Shown here: piece after piece, positions 50,530 to 57,765 of the stretch
Numbering within the stretch: position 1 is the stretch's first letter
Layout: each line of letters starts with the position of its first letter
NCBI GenBank assembly: GCA_937949945.1
Contig: CALFEQ010000032.1
Coordinates: 124,001-188,000 of the forward strand
Origin: an uncultured Myxococcales bacterium
GTDB lineage: Bacteria > Myxococcota_A > Polyangia > Polyangiales > Polyangiaceae
Direction of reading: 5' to 3'
Length of the DNA stretch: 64,000 bases
Translations under genes and position numbers: made by a program
The notes under the pieces: generated by a model
What the model saw: only the letters and a program-made list of their open reading frames with translations
The model's database searches: none
Told to the model about the DNA's origin: nothing

Positions 50530-52401
50530 TCAGCCTTCGTCGTCGCGTTTCGCGCCCGAACGCTCGGACGCGAGGAGCGGGTTGGGCTCGACGCGCGTCG
50601 CGTCGCCCTCGTCGTCCGCCTCGCTCGAGACCGGCGCGACCTTCGTGGGCATGCTGCTGAACCGTTCGGAGCGCGCCTCGGCGCTCTCGCCCTGCGCGCT
50701 CTCGCCCTGCGCCTTCGCGCCCCCGGAGGCCGCGGGCTCCTTGCTCGAGCCGAACAGCTCCTTCGGGTCGCGTGACGCCGGCGGAACGCTCGGCGTCTTG
50801 CCTGCGGGCGGGACGCTCGCCGCCTTGCTCGCCGGCGGCGCGTCGCTCGGTGTCTTGCCTGCCGGCGGTGAAGCGCTGGGCGTCTTGCCCGGCGGCGCCA
50901 TGCTCGATGTCTTCGCGGGCGGCGCGGCGCTCGTGGCCTTCGACGCCGGCGGCGCGCCGGTCGCCGTCTTTGCGAGCGGGCTCGAGCCCGAGGGCTTCGT
51001 GCCGAGCGGAGCCTTGAGGCTCTGTGTGCTGGGCGGGCGCTTCGAGGACGACGTCGTCGCGGACGGCAACGGCAACGACGGCGCGCGCGGCGGCATGCTC
51101 GCCGGCGCGCTCGTGCTCGTCCGTGTCGGAGCAGGCGCCACGCTCGCGCGCGGCGGGGCGCTCGACGCCGCGGGCCTCGGCGGAAGGCTGCTCGGCGCTC
51201 GGCCGGCCGTCGGCGACGTGCCGCTCGGCGAGCGAGCGCCGCTCTCGACCTTCGAGACGCTCGACGGGAGCTTGGGGGCCAGAGGCTTCGCCGCGCCGGG
51301 CACGGGCGGCGAGGACGGCAACCCCGTGGACGGCACGCGCGGCCCCTGCGTCGACGCCGGTCCGTCCTTGCTCGTGGCGATGGCGCCCGTGGCGACGGCC
51401 GGCAGCGGCGGGGCGCCGGGAACGAGGACCTCCTCGATGTCCTTCGTGGCGAGATGCTCGACCTTTCGCCGCCCGAAGTTGATGCGCTCCGAGACGATGT
51501 ACAGCGGGCGGCCCTTCACCTGTTCGTAGATTCGGCCGACGTACTCGCCCAGCACGCCGATCATGAAGAACTGCACGCTGAAGAGGAACGAGACGAGGAC
51601 GACGGTCGTGGTCCAGCCGGGCACGGTCATGCCGAGCAGCTTCGAGATGATGGCGCCGAGCCCGTAGAGGACGCTGGCCGCGCCGACGACGACGCCGACG
51701 TACGTCGCGAAGCGGAGCGGCTGGATGCTGAACGACGCGATGCCGTCCATCGCGAACGCGATCATCTTGCGGAGCGGGTACTTCGTCTCGCCGGCCGCGC
51801 GCGGCGCGCGGTCGTACTCGACGGCGGTCTGCTTGAAGCCGACCCACGCGACGAGGCCGCGGACGAAGCGGTGCGTCTCGCGGAGGCCGCGCATCGTCGT
51901 CACGACGCGGCGGCTCATCAGGCGGAAGTCTCCCGTGTCGAGCGGGACCTCGATCGGGATCATCGCCGCGAAGACGCGGTAGAAGATCTTCGCGGTGATC
52001 AGCTTGAACCACGACTCGCCCGCGCGCGACCTCCGGCGCCCGTAGACGACGTCGTAGCCCTGGCGCCACTTCTCGACCATCTCGAGGATCACCTCGGGGG
52101 GATCCTGGAGATCGGCATCCATCACGACGACCGCGCGGCCGCGTGACTTGTCCATGCCGGCGGTGATCGCGCGCTGGTGCCCGAAGTTGCGCGAGAACGA
52201 GATCACCTTGTAGCGGAGCTCGTGGGACGCCATGCGCCTGAGGATCTCGAGCGAACCGTCACGAGAGCCGTCGTTGACGAAGACGACCTCCGTGTCGATC
52301 GCGAGCTTCTCGAGGAGCTCCTTGAGGCGGACGTCGAGCTGCGGGAGGACCTCCGCCTCGTTGTAGATCGGTATGACGAGCGAGAGCTCCGGGCGCGGCA
52401 C
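50530..52401 (-). CDS. GtrB-type polyprenyl-phosphate glycosyltransferase with long repetitive C-terminal tail
   Basis: 623 residues. The first 330 are a normal GtrB/DPM-like enzyme: SLVIPIYNEAEVLPQLDVRL, VVFVNDGSRDGSLEILRRM, FSRNFGHQRAITAGMDKSRG, VVMDADLQDPPEVILEMVEK, DTGDFRLMSRRV, then two membrane helices (FATYVGVVVGAASVLYGLGA, TVVLVSFLFSVQFFMIGVLG) and GRIYEQVKGRPLYIV. The remaining ~290 residues are disordered Pro/Ala/Ser/Lys sequence with repeated PPAGKTPS, PPASKAAS and PPGKTPS units, ending acidic. The enzyme charges polyprenyl phosphate with a sugar, probably for the YfhO-like protein encoded next. The tail is absent from ordinary GtrB proteins. Confidence 0.9.
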   Translation of the reverse strand: MPRPELSLVIPIYNEAEVLPQLDVRLKELLEKLAIDTEVVFVNDGSRDGSLEILRRMASHELRYKVISFSRNFGHQRAITAGMDKSRGRAVVVMDADLQDPPEVILEMVEKWRQGYDVVYGRRRSRAGESWFKLITAKIFYRVFAAMIPIEVPLDTGDFRLMSRRVVTTMRGLRETHRFVRGLVAWVGFKQTAVEYDRAPRAAGETKYPLRKMIAFAMDGIASFSIQPLRFATYVGVVVGAASVLYGLGAIISKLLGMTVPGWTTTVVLVSFLFSVQFFMIGVLGEYVGRIYEQVKGRPLYIVSERINFGRRKVEHLATKDIEEVLVPGAPPLPAVATGAIATSKDGPASTQGPRVPSTGLPSSPPVPGAAKPLAPKLPSSVSKVESGARSPSGTSPTAGRAPSSLPPRPAASSAPPRASVAPAPTRTSTSAPASMPPRAPSLPLPSATTSSSKRPPSTQSLKAPLGTKPSGSSPLAKTATGAPPASKATSAAPPAKTSSMAPPGKTPSASPPAGKTPSDAPPASKAASVPPAGKTPSVPPASRDPKELFGSSKEPAASGGAKAQGESAQGESAEARSERFSSMPTKVAPVSSEADDEGDATRVEPNPLLASERSGAKRDDEG

Positions 52402-52463
52402 GGGGCCTTTCTAACACATCGGGCATCCGTCCAAGGACCCCGAGGTCCGCACCGATTCGGCCG

Positions 52464-53459
52464 TCACGCCGGGACTTTGCCCTGCCGCTCGCGGAGCTCC
52501 CACGCCCAGGCGTCGGCGACGATGGCGTCGAGATCGGTCCGCTTCGCCTTCCAGCCGAGGACCTTCTCCGCGCGCTCGACCTTCGCGACGAGCTCGGCGG
52601 GATCGCCGGGGCGCGGCGGAGCTTCGACGACGGGCACCTCGCGACCCGTCACCCGCTTCACGGCCTCGACGACCTCCCGGACGGAGCGGCCTTGCCCGGT
52701 CCCGAGGTTGAAGGCGCCGGAGGCCCCGCCGCGGACGAGGTGCTCGAGCGCGGCGAGATGCGCGTCGCAGAGATCGCGCACGTGGACGTAGTCGCGCACG
52801 CACGTGCCGTCCGGGGTCGGCCAGCTCGTGCCGTACATCGAGAGCGATTTGCGGATCCCGAGCGCGACCTCGAGCACGATCGGGATGAGGTGCGTCTCGG
52901 GCTCGTGGCGTTCGCCGAGCCCGGCCTCGGGCCAGGCGCCGGCCGCGTTGAAGTAGCGGAGCGCGGTCCAACGAAGACCGTAGGCCCGGCCGTAGGCCTC
53001 GAGCGCGCGCTCGACCGCGAGCTTGGAGTCGCCGTAAGGGCTCTCGGGCCGCTTCGGGTGATCCTCGTCGATGGGTACCGAGTCGGGCGTGCCGTAGACG
53101 GCCGCGGTGGACGAGAAGACGAAGACCGGCACGCTGGGCGCGTCGAGCACCGCCTCGAGGAACGCGAGCGTGCGCACGAGGTTGCCTTGGAAGTAGAGGC
53201 GCGGCGCGCTGACCGACTCCTCGACCCGGATCTTCGCGGCGAAGTGGCAGATGCCTTCGACGCGCTCCTCCTTCAAGAGCGCGCTCACGGCGGCGACGTC
53301 GCCGACGTCACCCTGGACGAACTTGGCGCCCTCTGGGACCGCGTCGCGGTAGCCGGTCGACAGGTCGTCGAGCACGACGACCTGGTGGCCGGCGTCGAGC
53401 AGCGTCTTGACCATGTGCGAGCCGACGTACCCGGCGCCGCCCGTGACCAGAACCTTCAT
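52464..53459 (-). CDS. galE: UDP-glucose 4-epimerase
   Basis: 331 residues from ATG 53457-53459, overlapping the upstream methyltransferase stop (ATGA). NAD fold VLVTGGAGYVGSHMVKTLLD, VVLDDLSTGYRDAVPEG, CHFAAKIRVEESVSAPRLYF, Ser/Thr in FVFSSTAAVYGTPD, and SPYGDSKLAVERAL with YxxxK. The late motifs LRYFNAAGAWPEAGLGERHE, THLIPIVLEVALG and GTCVRDYVHVRDLCDAHLAA identify GalE rather than other sugar SDRs. It interconverts UDP-glucose and UDP-galactose (perhaps UDP-GlcNAc/GalNAc), supplying donors for the envelope glycans encoded around it. Confidence 0.95.
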   Translation of the reverse strand: MKVLVTGGAGYVGSHMVKTLLDAGHQVVVLDDLSTGYRDAVPEGAKFVQGDVGDVAAVSALLKEERVEGICHFAAKIRVEESVSAPRLYFQGNLVRTLAFLEAVLDAPSVPVFVFSSTAAVYGTPDSVPIDEDHPKRPESPYGDSKLAVERALEAYGRAYGLRWTALRYFNAAGAWPEAGLGERHEPETHLIPIVLEVALGIRKSLSMYGTSWPTPDGTCVRDYVHVRDLCDAHLAALEHLVRGGASGAFNLGTGQGRSVREVVEAVKRVTGREVPVVEAPPRPGDPAELVAKVERAEKVLGWKAKRTDLDAIVADAWAWELRERQGKVPA

Positions 53460-54097
53460 GACCTCTCCTCTGCGAGGGCGCTCGCACGTGGAGCGAGCAC
53501 CATCACGTAGTAGCGGACGCGATCGTTGTCGGGGCTCGACGATATCGTCATGCCGCGCTTCACCACGAGCCCGGCTTGCCGCGCGAGCGAAGCGTACGCG
53601 TCCGGATCGCGGCAGTATCGGCCGCGATCCATCATCGCCATCACGTTGTTGAAGAGCCTGCCGGGAAGGAAGACGATGTCGCTCGTCACGACGCTGACGA
53701 GGCGCGGCGAGCCCGCGACGAGGCGGAGGACGTTCTCCGCCTCCGCGTTCGTCAGGTGGTGGAGCACCCCGGAGAGCACGACGCCGGTGGGCGCGAGCTC
53801 GGCGACGTCCTCTGCGCGCAGCGTGCGGTGCTCGAAGCGGACGCCGGGCCGGTTCCCCCAGCGCTTGCGTGCGGTCGCGATGGCCACCTCGTCCGTGTCG
53901 ACGCCGAGGTAGCGCTCGTAGCCGGACAGGTACCGGAGCGCGTCGCCCGTCCCGCACCCGACGTCGAGGACGAACCGCCGCGCCTCCGGCCCGAGCAGGT
54001 CGTAGAGCGGGCGCATGTCGATGCCCCCGACCACGCGCGGGCGGACCTGGTCGTAGACGAACGGATGAGCGAGGATCTTGCGGTAGAGGCCGAACAT
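53456..54097 (-). CDS. Class I SAM-dependent methyltransferase
   Basis: 213 residues from ATG 54097. A longer frame to 54232 exists but would run through the promoter and 5' part of the tRNA gene, so the internal ATG is preferred (MFGLYRKILAHPFVYDQVRP). SAM motif I is FVLDVGCGTGDALRYLSG, motif II YLGVDTDEVAIATARKRWGN, then VVLSGVLHHLTNAEAENVLR. The rest (RLFNNVMAMMDRGRYCRDPD, YVMVLAPRASAL) matches methyltransferases adjacent to envelope-glycan genes. It starts the minus-strand run methyltransferase, galE, GtrB-like, YfhO-like. Confidence 0.87.
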   Translation of the reverse strand: MFGLYRKILAHPFVYDQVRPRVVGGIDMRPLYDLLGPEARRFVLDVGCGTGDALRYLSGYERYLGVDTDEVAIATARKRWGNRPGVRFEHRTLRAEDVAELAPTGVVLSGVLHHLTNAEAENVLRLVAGSPRLVSVVTSDIVFLPGRLFNNVMAMMDRGRYCRDPDAYASLARQAGLVVKRGMTISSSPDNDRVRYYVMVLAPRASALAEERS

Positions 54098-54176
54098 CGA
54101 GCGCGAGGCAAGGCCGGAAAATCCCGGGAAAGAGGCCGCGAAGGCTACACGACGGAGGGCGCCAGTGCGACCATGC

Positions 54177-54205
54177 TTGACAGCATCCGCGCCGCAACGT
54201 AGATA
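54177..54205 (+). promoter_or_regulatory. Sigma-70-type promoter of the tRNA-Lys gene
   Basis: TTGACA at 54177-54182, 17-base spacer, TAGATA at 54200-54205. The first transcribed base would fall around 54212, just ahead of the tRNA at 54218. A perfect -35 box at ideal spacing in DNA this GC-rich is unlikely by chance. Confidence 0.75.
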
Positions 54206-54217
54206 CGCGGGCCCCTC

Positions 54218-54293
54218 GGGCCAATAGCTCAATTGGTAGAGCAGTGGACTCTTAATCCATTGGTTTCGGGTTCAAGTCCCGGTTGGCCCACCA
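54218..54293 (+). tRNA. tRNA-Lys (anticodon CTT)
   Basis: Cloverleaf: acceptor GGGCCAA with TTGGCCC (54283-54289), D arm GCTC-AATTGGTA-GAGC, anticodon stem GTGGA/TCCAT with loop CTCTTAA (anticodon CTT, Lys AAG codons), T arm CGGG-TTCAAGT-CCCG. Discriminator A and an encoded CCA at 54291-54293. 76 bases, no intron. Confidence 0.97.
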
Positions 54294-54308
54294 CTTTCGG
54301 TTCGGAAA

Positions 54309-54650
54309 TCAGGCCTCCTCGGTGAAGGTGCCGAGCGGAGGCCTGAGTCGTTTTCGGGCGTGCGATCGCGCAGGCCTCGGCAGTGCCCGGTGCCTATAGC
54401 TGCACACGACGGCGTTGGGCGTGCCGATCATGACCTTGCACGTCGTCGCATACGGCGGCTTGCGGCTGTCACCGACCTTCACGGCGCAGTCGCACGACTC
54501 AACCACCGTCCATTCGCCGCCCTGGCACACTTCGACCGTCGTCTCGTTCGTCTTGGCGCACCGGTACGTGCCCTCCGGTTTGCCATCACAGCCGCCGCCC
54601 GACCCCGGGGCCGGCGTCCCGCCCCCGCCGCCGCTCGGGCCGAGCCGCGA
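54309..54650 (-). pseudogene. Cys-rich secreted-protein remnant without start
   Basis: On the minus strand a frame reads a Gly/Pro linker (GPSGGGGGTPAPGSGGGCDG), then KPEGTYRCAKTNETTVEVCQ, GGEWTVVESCDCAVKVGD and YATTCKVMIGTPNAVVCSYR. The YRC...VC...W..VESC spacing recalls the Cys repeats of the lipoprotein at 44.6 kb. There is no usable start or signal peptide upstream: the frame runs into the end of the neighbouring lipoprotein gene in a different frame. Its last codons overlap the tRNA terminator. It is most likely the 3' part of a gene whose 5' end was lost. Confidence 0.5.
54311..54354 (+). terminator. Intrinsic terminator of tRNA-Lys
   Basis: AGGCCTCCTCGG (54311-54322) pairs with CCGAGCGGAGGCCT (54331-54344) with small internal mismatch and an 8-base loop, followed by GAGTCGTTTT (TTTT at 54351-54354). 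It lies 17 bases past the tRNA CCA, closing a self-contained promoter-tRNA-terminator unit. Confidence 0.8.
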
Positions 54651-54678
54651 AAGTCGAGCTGAACTCGATCTGCCCGAC

Positions 54679-55347
54679 CTACTTGCAGGCGGCCACGATG
54701 GCGTCGACGGCCACGTCGTCCCTGTCGGCGCTGTTGGCGAGGCGGCACACGACGACGACGCGCGTACCGTTGGGGACGGCGACGCTGCTCTCGACGATCG
54801 TGGACTCGAGCTGCATCTTCTGAACGAGCTTGACCGTGTCGCGGGCCGGCCCCGCGAAGACGGCGGCGTCCCGACCGGTGCCGCACTGCGAGCCCGTACA
54901 CGCGCGCCCGCAAGCGTTGCCCGAGGCGGCGAGGCTCACGAAGGCCGTCAGGATGTCACGATCGAACTCCACACCCACGCACCCGTACACGAACTGAACA
55001 TCCAGCCTGGCGTCCCCCTCGTAGTTGATCGCGTCGAGGCCGGCGACGAGCCCGTCCTTGACGAGCACGTTCTCGACCTCGCAAGCGCGGCCGTTCGTTG
55101 CGGCGGCGGGCGTCGCCTCGAATGCTGCGATCGCGCGCAGCCGGCCGCCCTCGCACACCACCGGCGCAGCGTCGGCGCCGGCGTCGTTCTCTTCGATCGG
55201 CGGCGAAGCGCCTGTGTCGGGGCCCGCATCGACGTCGCTTCCGCCGTCGGGTCCGGGCTGCCCCGAGAGCCCTTCGAGCGAGGTCGTGATCGAGCATGCG
55301 AAGAGCAGAAGCCCGAAGCTGGCCTCCACCGCCTTCCGACACACCAC
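54679..55347 (-). CDS. Lipoprotein of unknown function
   Basis: About 222 residues from GTG 55347 (GTG 55344 and ATG 55422 are alternatives). A short signal RKAVEASFGLLLFAC ends in a lipobox-like LFAC, followed by a Gly/Asp/Pro linker with DGGSDVDAGPDTGASPP, a composition typical of myxobacterial lipoproteins. The mature domain has Cys pairs (ACEVENVLV, GCVGVEFDRD, ACGRACTGSQCG, VVVVCRLANS) and beta-type hydrophobic strands (TRVVVVCRLANSADRDDVAV). No family recognised. It is divergent from the receiver-domain gene with about 130 bases between. Confidence 0.7.
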   Translation of the reverse strand: MVCRKAVEASFGLLLFACSITTSLEGLSGQPGPDGGSDVDAGPDTGASPPIEENDAGADAAPVVCEGGRLRAIAAFEATPAAATNGRACEVENVLVKDGLVAGLDAINYEGDARLDVQFVYGCVGVEFDRDILTAFVSLAASGNACGRACTGSQCGTGRDAAVFAGPARDTVKLVQKMQLESTIVESSVAVPNGTRVVVVCRLANSADRDDVAVDAIVAACK

Positions 55348-55478
55348 GTTGCGAGAGTACAGCCGGCTCGCGACGCCGCCTAGGGCGCCTGCGTCGACGC
55401 CCGCGGCAGGCTCGATCGCCATGTCCGAGCCTCGTGGAAGATCATTAAGACCGTCGCCGGATCGACGTTCTTCCATGC

Positions 55479-55862
55479 ATGCCCGACCAGTTCCCGGTTC
55501 GCGTCCTCCTCGTCGAGGACGACGACGACATCTCCATGTTCGTGGGGCGAACGCTCCAGCGGGAAGGCTGTACCGTCGTCTCCGTCCGCGATGGGCGGCA
55601 GGCGCTCGCGCAGCTCGCGCGTGACTCGTCGTACGACGTGATCCTCCTCGACCTTCGCCTGCCCTTCGTCCACGGCAGCGAGGTCTACGACGAGCTCTGT
55701 TCACGTGCGCCCGAGCTCTTGCGGCGGATCGTCTTCATCACCGCCGCCGACGACGTGTCGGAGCTCGAGTTCCTCGGGAAGGTGCCGAACCGGCGGCTGA
55801 CCAAGCCGTTCCCGCTGGACGCGATTCGCAACGTGGTCGCCGAGGTCGCCCGCGCCGCATGA
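55479..55862 (+). CDS. Single-domain response regulator (receiver only)
   Basis: 127 residues, one CheY-like domain and nothing else. Acidic pair near residues 14-16 in VLLVEDDDDISMF, phospho-acceptor D58 in DVILLDLRLPF, T88 in VFITAA and K109 in RLTKPF. No DNA-binding or enzymatic output domain and no histidine kinase next to it, so it probably acts through protein contacts in a phosphorelay or motility pathway. The mid-domain sequence VHGSEVYDELCSRAPELLRR is ordinary for the family. Confidence 0.92.
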   Translation: MPDQFPVRVLLVEDDDDISMFVGRTLQREGCTVVSVRDGRQALAQLARDSSYDVILLDLRLPFVHGSEVYDELCSRAPELLRRIVFITAADDVSELEFLGKVPNRRLTKPFPLDAIRNVVAEVARAA

Positions 55863-56018
55863 GGGCGGGGCTGGCCGCGGACCGTCGGGCCGGAGCTGCG
55901 ACGCTGACCCCGCGGGGCCTCCAGGGCCGCCCCACGAGCTCAGCCGCGGTGCGGCTTGCGGCCTCAGATAGAATTTTCAACGTTGTTTTGAAGGCCAGGT
56001 CGCATTGGTCTAGGCGAC

Positions 56019-57521
56019 ATGCGTCGAGTCCTCGATGTCGTCAGGCCCGAGCTCGGTGGCTTCGTCGCCATTGCGCTCGTGTCCGGATTGACGTGCGGAA
56101 TCAGCCGCGGGATCGGGATCGACGAGGGCACGGCGGACGCGGGCGCGTCGGGCGAGGTCGCCGAGGCAGTGGCCGAAGCGAACGAGGCGACCGACGAAGC
56201 GACCGGCGAGGGGCCCGGCCCTGCTCCCGTCGCGGTGAACGTCGCCGAGATCACGCCCGCGCCGGCGGACGCGTCGGCCCCCACCGCGAAGACGTACAAC
56301 GTCATCCTCATCACGGTCGACTCGTTGCGCGCCGATCTCGGGTTCACGGGCTATCCGCGTCCGGTCACGCCCAACATCGATGCGCTCGCCGCGCGGAGCA
56401 CCGTCTTCGAGAACGCCTACTCGTTGGCCTCGTTCACGATGAAGTCGCTCGGGCCGATGCTCATCGGCCGCTACGCGAGCGAGACCTTCCGAGACTACGA
56501 GCACTACACGCTGTTCTATCCCGCGAATGTCTTCGTCGCCGAGCGGGTGACGGCGCACGGCGGGCGCACCTGCGGCGCGGCCACGCATCGTTACTTCGGG
56601 CTGAGGAAGGGCATCGAGCAGGGGTTCGACGTCTGGGACACGTCCGCCATCCCGCCGAACGCGACCGACGCGGAGACGCGCGTCACGAGCGACAAGCTGA
56701 CCGACGTGGCGATCGGCCTCCTCAACAGCCCGCGGGCGGCCGACATCCCGACGAACCCGAACGGCACACCGAGGGCGCACCGTCCGCGCCAAGGGCCGGC
56801 CGCGGGCCGTTTCTTCGCCTGGTTCCACTACCTCGATCCGCACCTGCCTTACGTGCGTCACGAGGGAGCGCCGAAGCTCGAGCCTCACCCGGACATCCCG
56901 GCCGAGCGCGCGGCCTACGACGGCGAGGTCTGGTTCACCGACAAACACGTCGGCCGCCTGCTCGATCACGTCGCCGCGCAGCCCTGGGCGTCCGAGACGG
57001 CGATCATCCTCACGGCCGACCACGGCGAGGCCTTCGGCGAGCACGGGCAGCGAGGACACGGCCGCGAGCTCTGGCAGCCGCTCGTCCACGTACCGCTCTT
57101 GCTCTACATCCCGGACGTGCCGCCTTCGCGCGTACGGGTGAAGCGGTCGCTGATCGACATCGTCCCGACCATCCTCGACCTGATGGGCCTGCCGGGTGAC
57201 CAGAAGCTGCACGGCAAGTCGCTCGTGACCGACGCCGTTCCGCCGCGCCCCACGCACCTCGAGGAGCGCGACGTGTACATCGACATGCCGGCCGGCCCGT
57301 ACAACGAGCTCCGGCGCGCGTTCATCACCGGCCCTGCGCCCGGCCTCAAGCTGATCGACATGGGGAAGGGACGCGCGGGCTACGAGCTGTTCGATCTCGC
57401 CAGCGATCCCGGCGAGACGCGGAGCTTGCGATCCGACACCGCCCGGCTCGACGCCGTCGTCGCGGCGATGGCTCGCTATCGCTCGAAGCTCGAGGAGAGA
57501 GCGCACATCGACCCTCGGTGA
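56019..57521 (+). CDS. Sulfatase-fold (alkaline-phosphatase superfamily) hydrolase lacking the formylglycine Cys
   Basis: 500 residues. N-terminal hydrophobic segment (GGFVAIALVSGLTCGIS) and an acidic Ala/Glu linker suggest export. The fold is shown by NVILITVDSLRADLGFTGYP (first metal Asp), VTPNIDALAARSTVFENAYS, HYLDPHLPYVRHEGAP and TADHGEAFGEHGQRGHG. At the nucleophile position, where sulfatases have CxPxR, this protein has SFTMKSLGPMLIG, so Thr (or Ser) would be the nucleophile and no formylglycine can form. That fits phosphatases, phosphoethanolamine or phosphoglycerol transferases better than sulfatases. The end (GYELFDLASDPGETRSL) is the usual sulfatase C-terminal strand. Confidence 0.88.
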   Translation: MRRVLDVVRPELGGFVAIALVSGLTCGISRGIGIDEGTADAGASGEVAEAVAEANEATDEATGEGPGPAPVAVNVAEITPAPADASAPTAKTYNVILITVDSLRADLGFTGYPRPVTPNIDALAARSTVFENAYSLASFTMKSLGPMLIGRYASETFRDYEHYTLFYPANVFVAERVTAHGGRTCGAATHRYFGLRKGIEQGFDVWDTSAIPPNATDAETRVTSDKLTDVAIGLLNSPRAADIPTNPNGTPRAHRPRQGPAAGRFFAWFHYLDPHLPYVRHEGAPKLEPHPDIPAERAAYDGEVWFTDKHVGRLLDHVAAQPWASETAIILTADHGEAFGEHGQRGHGRELWQPLVHVPLLLYIPDVPPSRVRVKRSLIDIVPTILDLMGLPGDQKLHGKSLVTDAVPPRPTHLEERDVYIDMPAGPYNELRRAFITGPAPGLKLIDMGKGRAGYELFDLASDPGETRSLRSDTARLDAVVAAMARYRSKLEERAHIDPR

Positions 57522-57647
57522 GACGCTCGGCGGTGGTCGGTGGAGCCGGCGCCGCGTCGCGAGAGGTCGTCGTCGTCGTCGGCACGGTGGCGTGGACGAC
57601 GGCGCGGGGGCGCCAACGGCATCGGCGGCTCCTGTCGCGGTACGTAC

Positions 57648-57680
57648 GAGATCGAGCTCACGAAGGGGTGAGCTCGTCTC
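57648..57680 (+). promoter_or_regulatory. Strong hairpin in the leader of ppc
   Basis: GAGA, one unpaired T, then CGAGCTCAC (57653-57661), loop GAAGGG, GTGAGCTCG (57668-57676), TCTC. All 13 pairs are Watson-Crick. It lies 126 bases after the sulfatase-fold gene and 86 bases before the ppc start. No T-run follows, so a 5'-leader control element or mRNA end signal is more likely than an intrinsic terminator. Confidence 0.45.
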
Positions 57681-57765
57681 GAGCGCGGAGGTAGCGTCGG
57701 CCGGCAGGGACGGCGCTCGCGCCGCATCGCCATCCGCGGCGCGTCGAGCGATGCTTGGGGGAGCG

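Noticed and set aside
54098..54232. A 45-residue N-terminal extension of the methyltransferase
   Set aside because: It would overlap the tRNA-Lys promoter and gene, and the extension has no methyltransferase-like sequence; ATG 54097 fits the family.
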